Source: Geminicoccaceae bacterium
GTDB lineage: Bacteria > Pseudomonadota > Alphaproteobacteria > Geminicoccales > Geminicoccaceae
DNA length: 7,251 nt
Assembly: GCA_030824835.1 (NCBI GenBank)
Contig: JAPJRA010000144.1
Coordinates: 607 to 7,857, forward strand
Direction of reading: 5' to 3'
Shown: positions 6,247-7,251 of the stretch, in pieces
How the letters are laid out: each line of letters starts with the position of its first letter
Numbering within the stretch: the first letter of the stretch is position 1
Made by a program: the position numbers and the translations under genes
Notes under the pieces: generated by a model
Database searches by the model: none
Told to the model about the DNA's origin: nothing
Seen by the model: only the letters and a program-made list of their open reading frames with translations

Positions 6247-7208
6247 GCCACGCCGCCACCAATTGGGCGATCCAGCAGCGCGGACTGAAGCCCGCCACCA
6301 AAATCGTGCTCTGGCATCTTTGCGATCGCCACAATCCCGACTTCGGCTGCTTCCCGACACAGGCAAGGCTGGCCGACGATGCGGAAATGTCGGTCTCGGC
6401 CCTGAACGAGCATCTGGGCAGGCTTGAGGAAGTCGGCCTGTTGCGCCGCCTGCGCAGCCATGATCCCCGCACCCATCGCCGGCAAGCCACCCGCTATATC
6501 CTGGGGTTCGAGGCCGGGTTTACACAAGCGCCACCTCCGGAAAGCGGAGATGGCGAAACCGGAACGCAGGAAGAACATTCTGACGAGCCAACTCCGGAAT
6601 CCGGACATGGAGCCATCTCCGGATTTGACGCCGAGCCATCTCCGGATTTTGCCCAAAGCCATCTCCGGAATCCGGAGACTAACCTTGTAAGAGAACCTTT
6701 AAGGAAACCAGTAAAGGAGGAGGAGGACGCGCAGGCGCGCGAGGCCGATTTCGATCGGTTCTTCGCGGAACTCCTCAGCGCGGTGGGCCTCGACCCCGAC
6801 GCCGCCCTTCCCGCCTGGTGGCGGGGCTGGCCGGCCCGACTCCATGTCCGTCGCTGGATCGATGACCTCGGACTGCCCGAAGACCGCATCATCGAGACCG
6901 CGACCGCGACCCGGCGCGATCATCCCACACCGCCCGATGGGCCCAAGGCGCTGGACCGCGCCATGGAACGCGCCGCCCAGCGCGTCGCGCAGGCTGTCGC
7001 CGAGGGAAGCGGCCAGAAGACGGCGCGGCGGCGCAGACGCGATGTGGTTCCACGGCCCAGCACCGACGATCTGGCCGCCTTCTACGCCGAGCTGGTGAAC
7101 TCCGACCGGTACCTGCCCGCCAACACGGTCAGCAACGCCATGCGTACCGCGATGCTGGCCCGGGGTCTGGTCACGGCCGAACGCATGCGGGCGCGAGGGG
7201 TGCGGTGA
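6243..7208 (+). CDS. wHTH protein, probable phage replication initiator (lambda-O-like)
   Basis: The product has 321 residues. The N-terminal winged HTH (about 16-88) reads KPATKIVLWHLCDRHNPDFG (16-35), CFPTQARLADDAEMSVSALN (36-55), EHLGRLEEVGLLRRL, with basic residues and TRYIL as the wing. This is the HTH_36 type found in phage replication initiators. Residues about 96-146 are a low-complexity Pro/Ser/Gly/Glu linker whose DNA carries the iteron array. A charged helix (about 155-182) and a C-terminal domain follow, with WWRGWPARLHVRRWIDDLG, a basic cluster ARRRRRDV and a final helical block; this part could contact a helicase or its loader. GGGAGG (6229-6234) stands eight bases before the ATG. 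The start overlaps the nuclease stop by four bases. The HTH and operon context are clear. The initiator role is inferred from HTH plus internal repeats, and a plain regulator remains possible. Confidence 0.82.
   Translation: MSHAATNWAIQQRGLKPATKIVLWHLCDRHNPDFGCFPTQARLADDAEMSVSALNEHLGRLEEVGLLRRLRSHDPRTHRRQATRYILGFEAGFTQAPPPESGDGETGTQEEHSDEPTPESGHGAISGFDAEPSPDFAQSHLRNPETNLVREPLRKPVKEEEDAQAREADFDRFFAELLSAVGLDPDAALPAWWRGWPARLHVRRWIDDLGLPEDRIIETATATRRDHPTPPDGPKALDRAMERAAQRVAQAVAEGSGQKTARRRRRDVVPRPSTDDLAAFYAELVNSDRYLPANTVSNAMRTAMLARGLVTAERMRARGVR
6530..6676 (+). repeat. Iteron array inside the wHTH gene, putative replication origin
   Basis: GCCACCTCCGGA lies at 6530-6541, GCCAACTCCGGA at 6587-6598, and GCCATCTCCGGA at 6612-6623, 6635-6646 and 6658-6669. 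The steps are 57, 25, 23 and 23 bp. An inverted partial copy, GGAGATGGC, is at 6546-6554. The second and last copies extend into the near-palindrome TCCGGAATCCGGA (6593-6605 and 6664-6676). The three GCCATC copies are read in different frames, as A-I-S-G, P-S-P-D and H-L-R-N, so the conservation is at DNA level and not from a protein repeat. Lambda O has its four origin iterons in the same place, in the linker between the DNA-binding and C-terminal domains. Confidence 0.72.
6678..6717 (+). other. A+T-rich stretch next to the iterons, candidate unwinding element
   Basis: About 15 of 40 bases are G or C here by hand count, against roughly two thirds in the surrounding gene. It begins directly after the last iteron, as the A+T-rich duplex-unwinding segment does in the lambda origin. 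It still encodes protein (TNLVREPLRKPVK). Low G+C alone could also reflect relaxed codon choice in a linker. Confidence 0.45.
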
Positions 7209-7251
7209 ATGGCATGGTGTCACGTCCCCGGCACGGACTCTCCCTCTGCGC
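7209..7251 (+). CDS. Start of a further operon gene (partial)
   Basis: The ATG follows the previous TGA with no gap, and GAGGGG (7195-7200) stands eight bases before it. Only 14 codons are visible (MAWCHVPGTDSPSA), too few for a family call. I recall similar N-termini on unnamed proteins of alphaproteobacterial prophages, but this is weak. The ribosome site and spacing make translation likely. Confidence 0.5.
   Translation, partial: MAWCHVPGTDSPSA

Noticed and set aside
6530..6676. The repeat array as a CRISPR or a protein tandem repeat
   Set aside because: The repeats are 12 bp with 11-13 bp between the regular copies, far too short for CRISPR, and they change reading frame, so they do not encode a repeated peptide.

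Overview
The window is about two-thirds G+C and looks alphaproteobacterial. The integrase, the wHTH/VRR-NUC/initiator gene order and the codon choice recall temperate phages of Rhodobacterales, but that placement rests on my memory of the families and was not checked by a search. The window appears to span a junction between a defence locus and the integrase end of a prophage or phage-like element.

Left part (1-2425, minus strand): a two-gene operon with a SIR2-domain NADase upstream and a HerA-type hexameric ATPase downstream. The stop and start codons are 10 bases apart, and the HerA gene runs off the left edge. All key motifs of both proteins are readable: GAGTS, TTNYD, KLHGS and GFSFGDDHIN in SIR2; GQTGGGKS, DLHGEYGG, FADEAH and EGRKYG in HerA. 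This is the architecture of the known HerA-SIR2 anti-phage system, in which the two proteins form a complex that destroys NAD+ on infection.

Middle (2426-4692): an almost gene-free stretch of 395 bp (a possible element edge), then an uncharacterised 201-residue protein (+), then a complete tyrosine recombinase (-). The last two converge with only three bases between their stop codons.

Right part (4693-7251): a 626-bp divergent control region between the integrase and a rightward operon. It holds a module of about 70-80 bp present twice in opposite orientation. Each copy sits 61-64 bp in front of one of the two divergent start codons, and a partial third copy lies between them. The rightward operon is tightly coupled by ATGA overlaps: a small excisionase-like HTH protein, an 88-residue unknown, a VRR-NUC nuclease, a wHTH protein that looks like a lambda-O-type replication initiator, and the first codons of a further gene.

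The least expected signal is inside the initiator gene. Five copies of a GCCAHCTCCGGA-type element (H = A/C/T), the last four spaced 25, 23 and 23 bp apart, are read in all three reading frames and are followed by an A+T-rich stretch. That pattern fits an origin of replication embedded in its own initiator gene, as in phage lambda.
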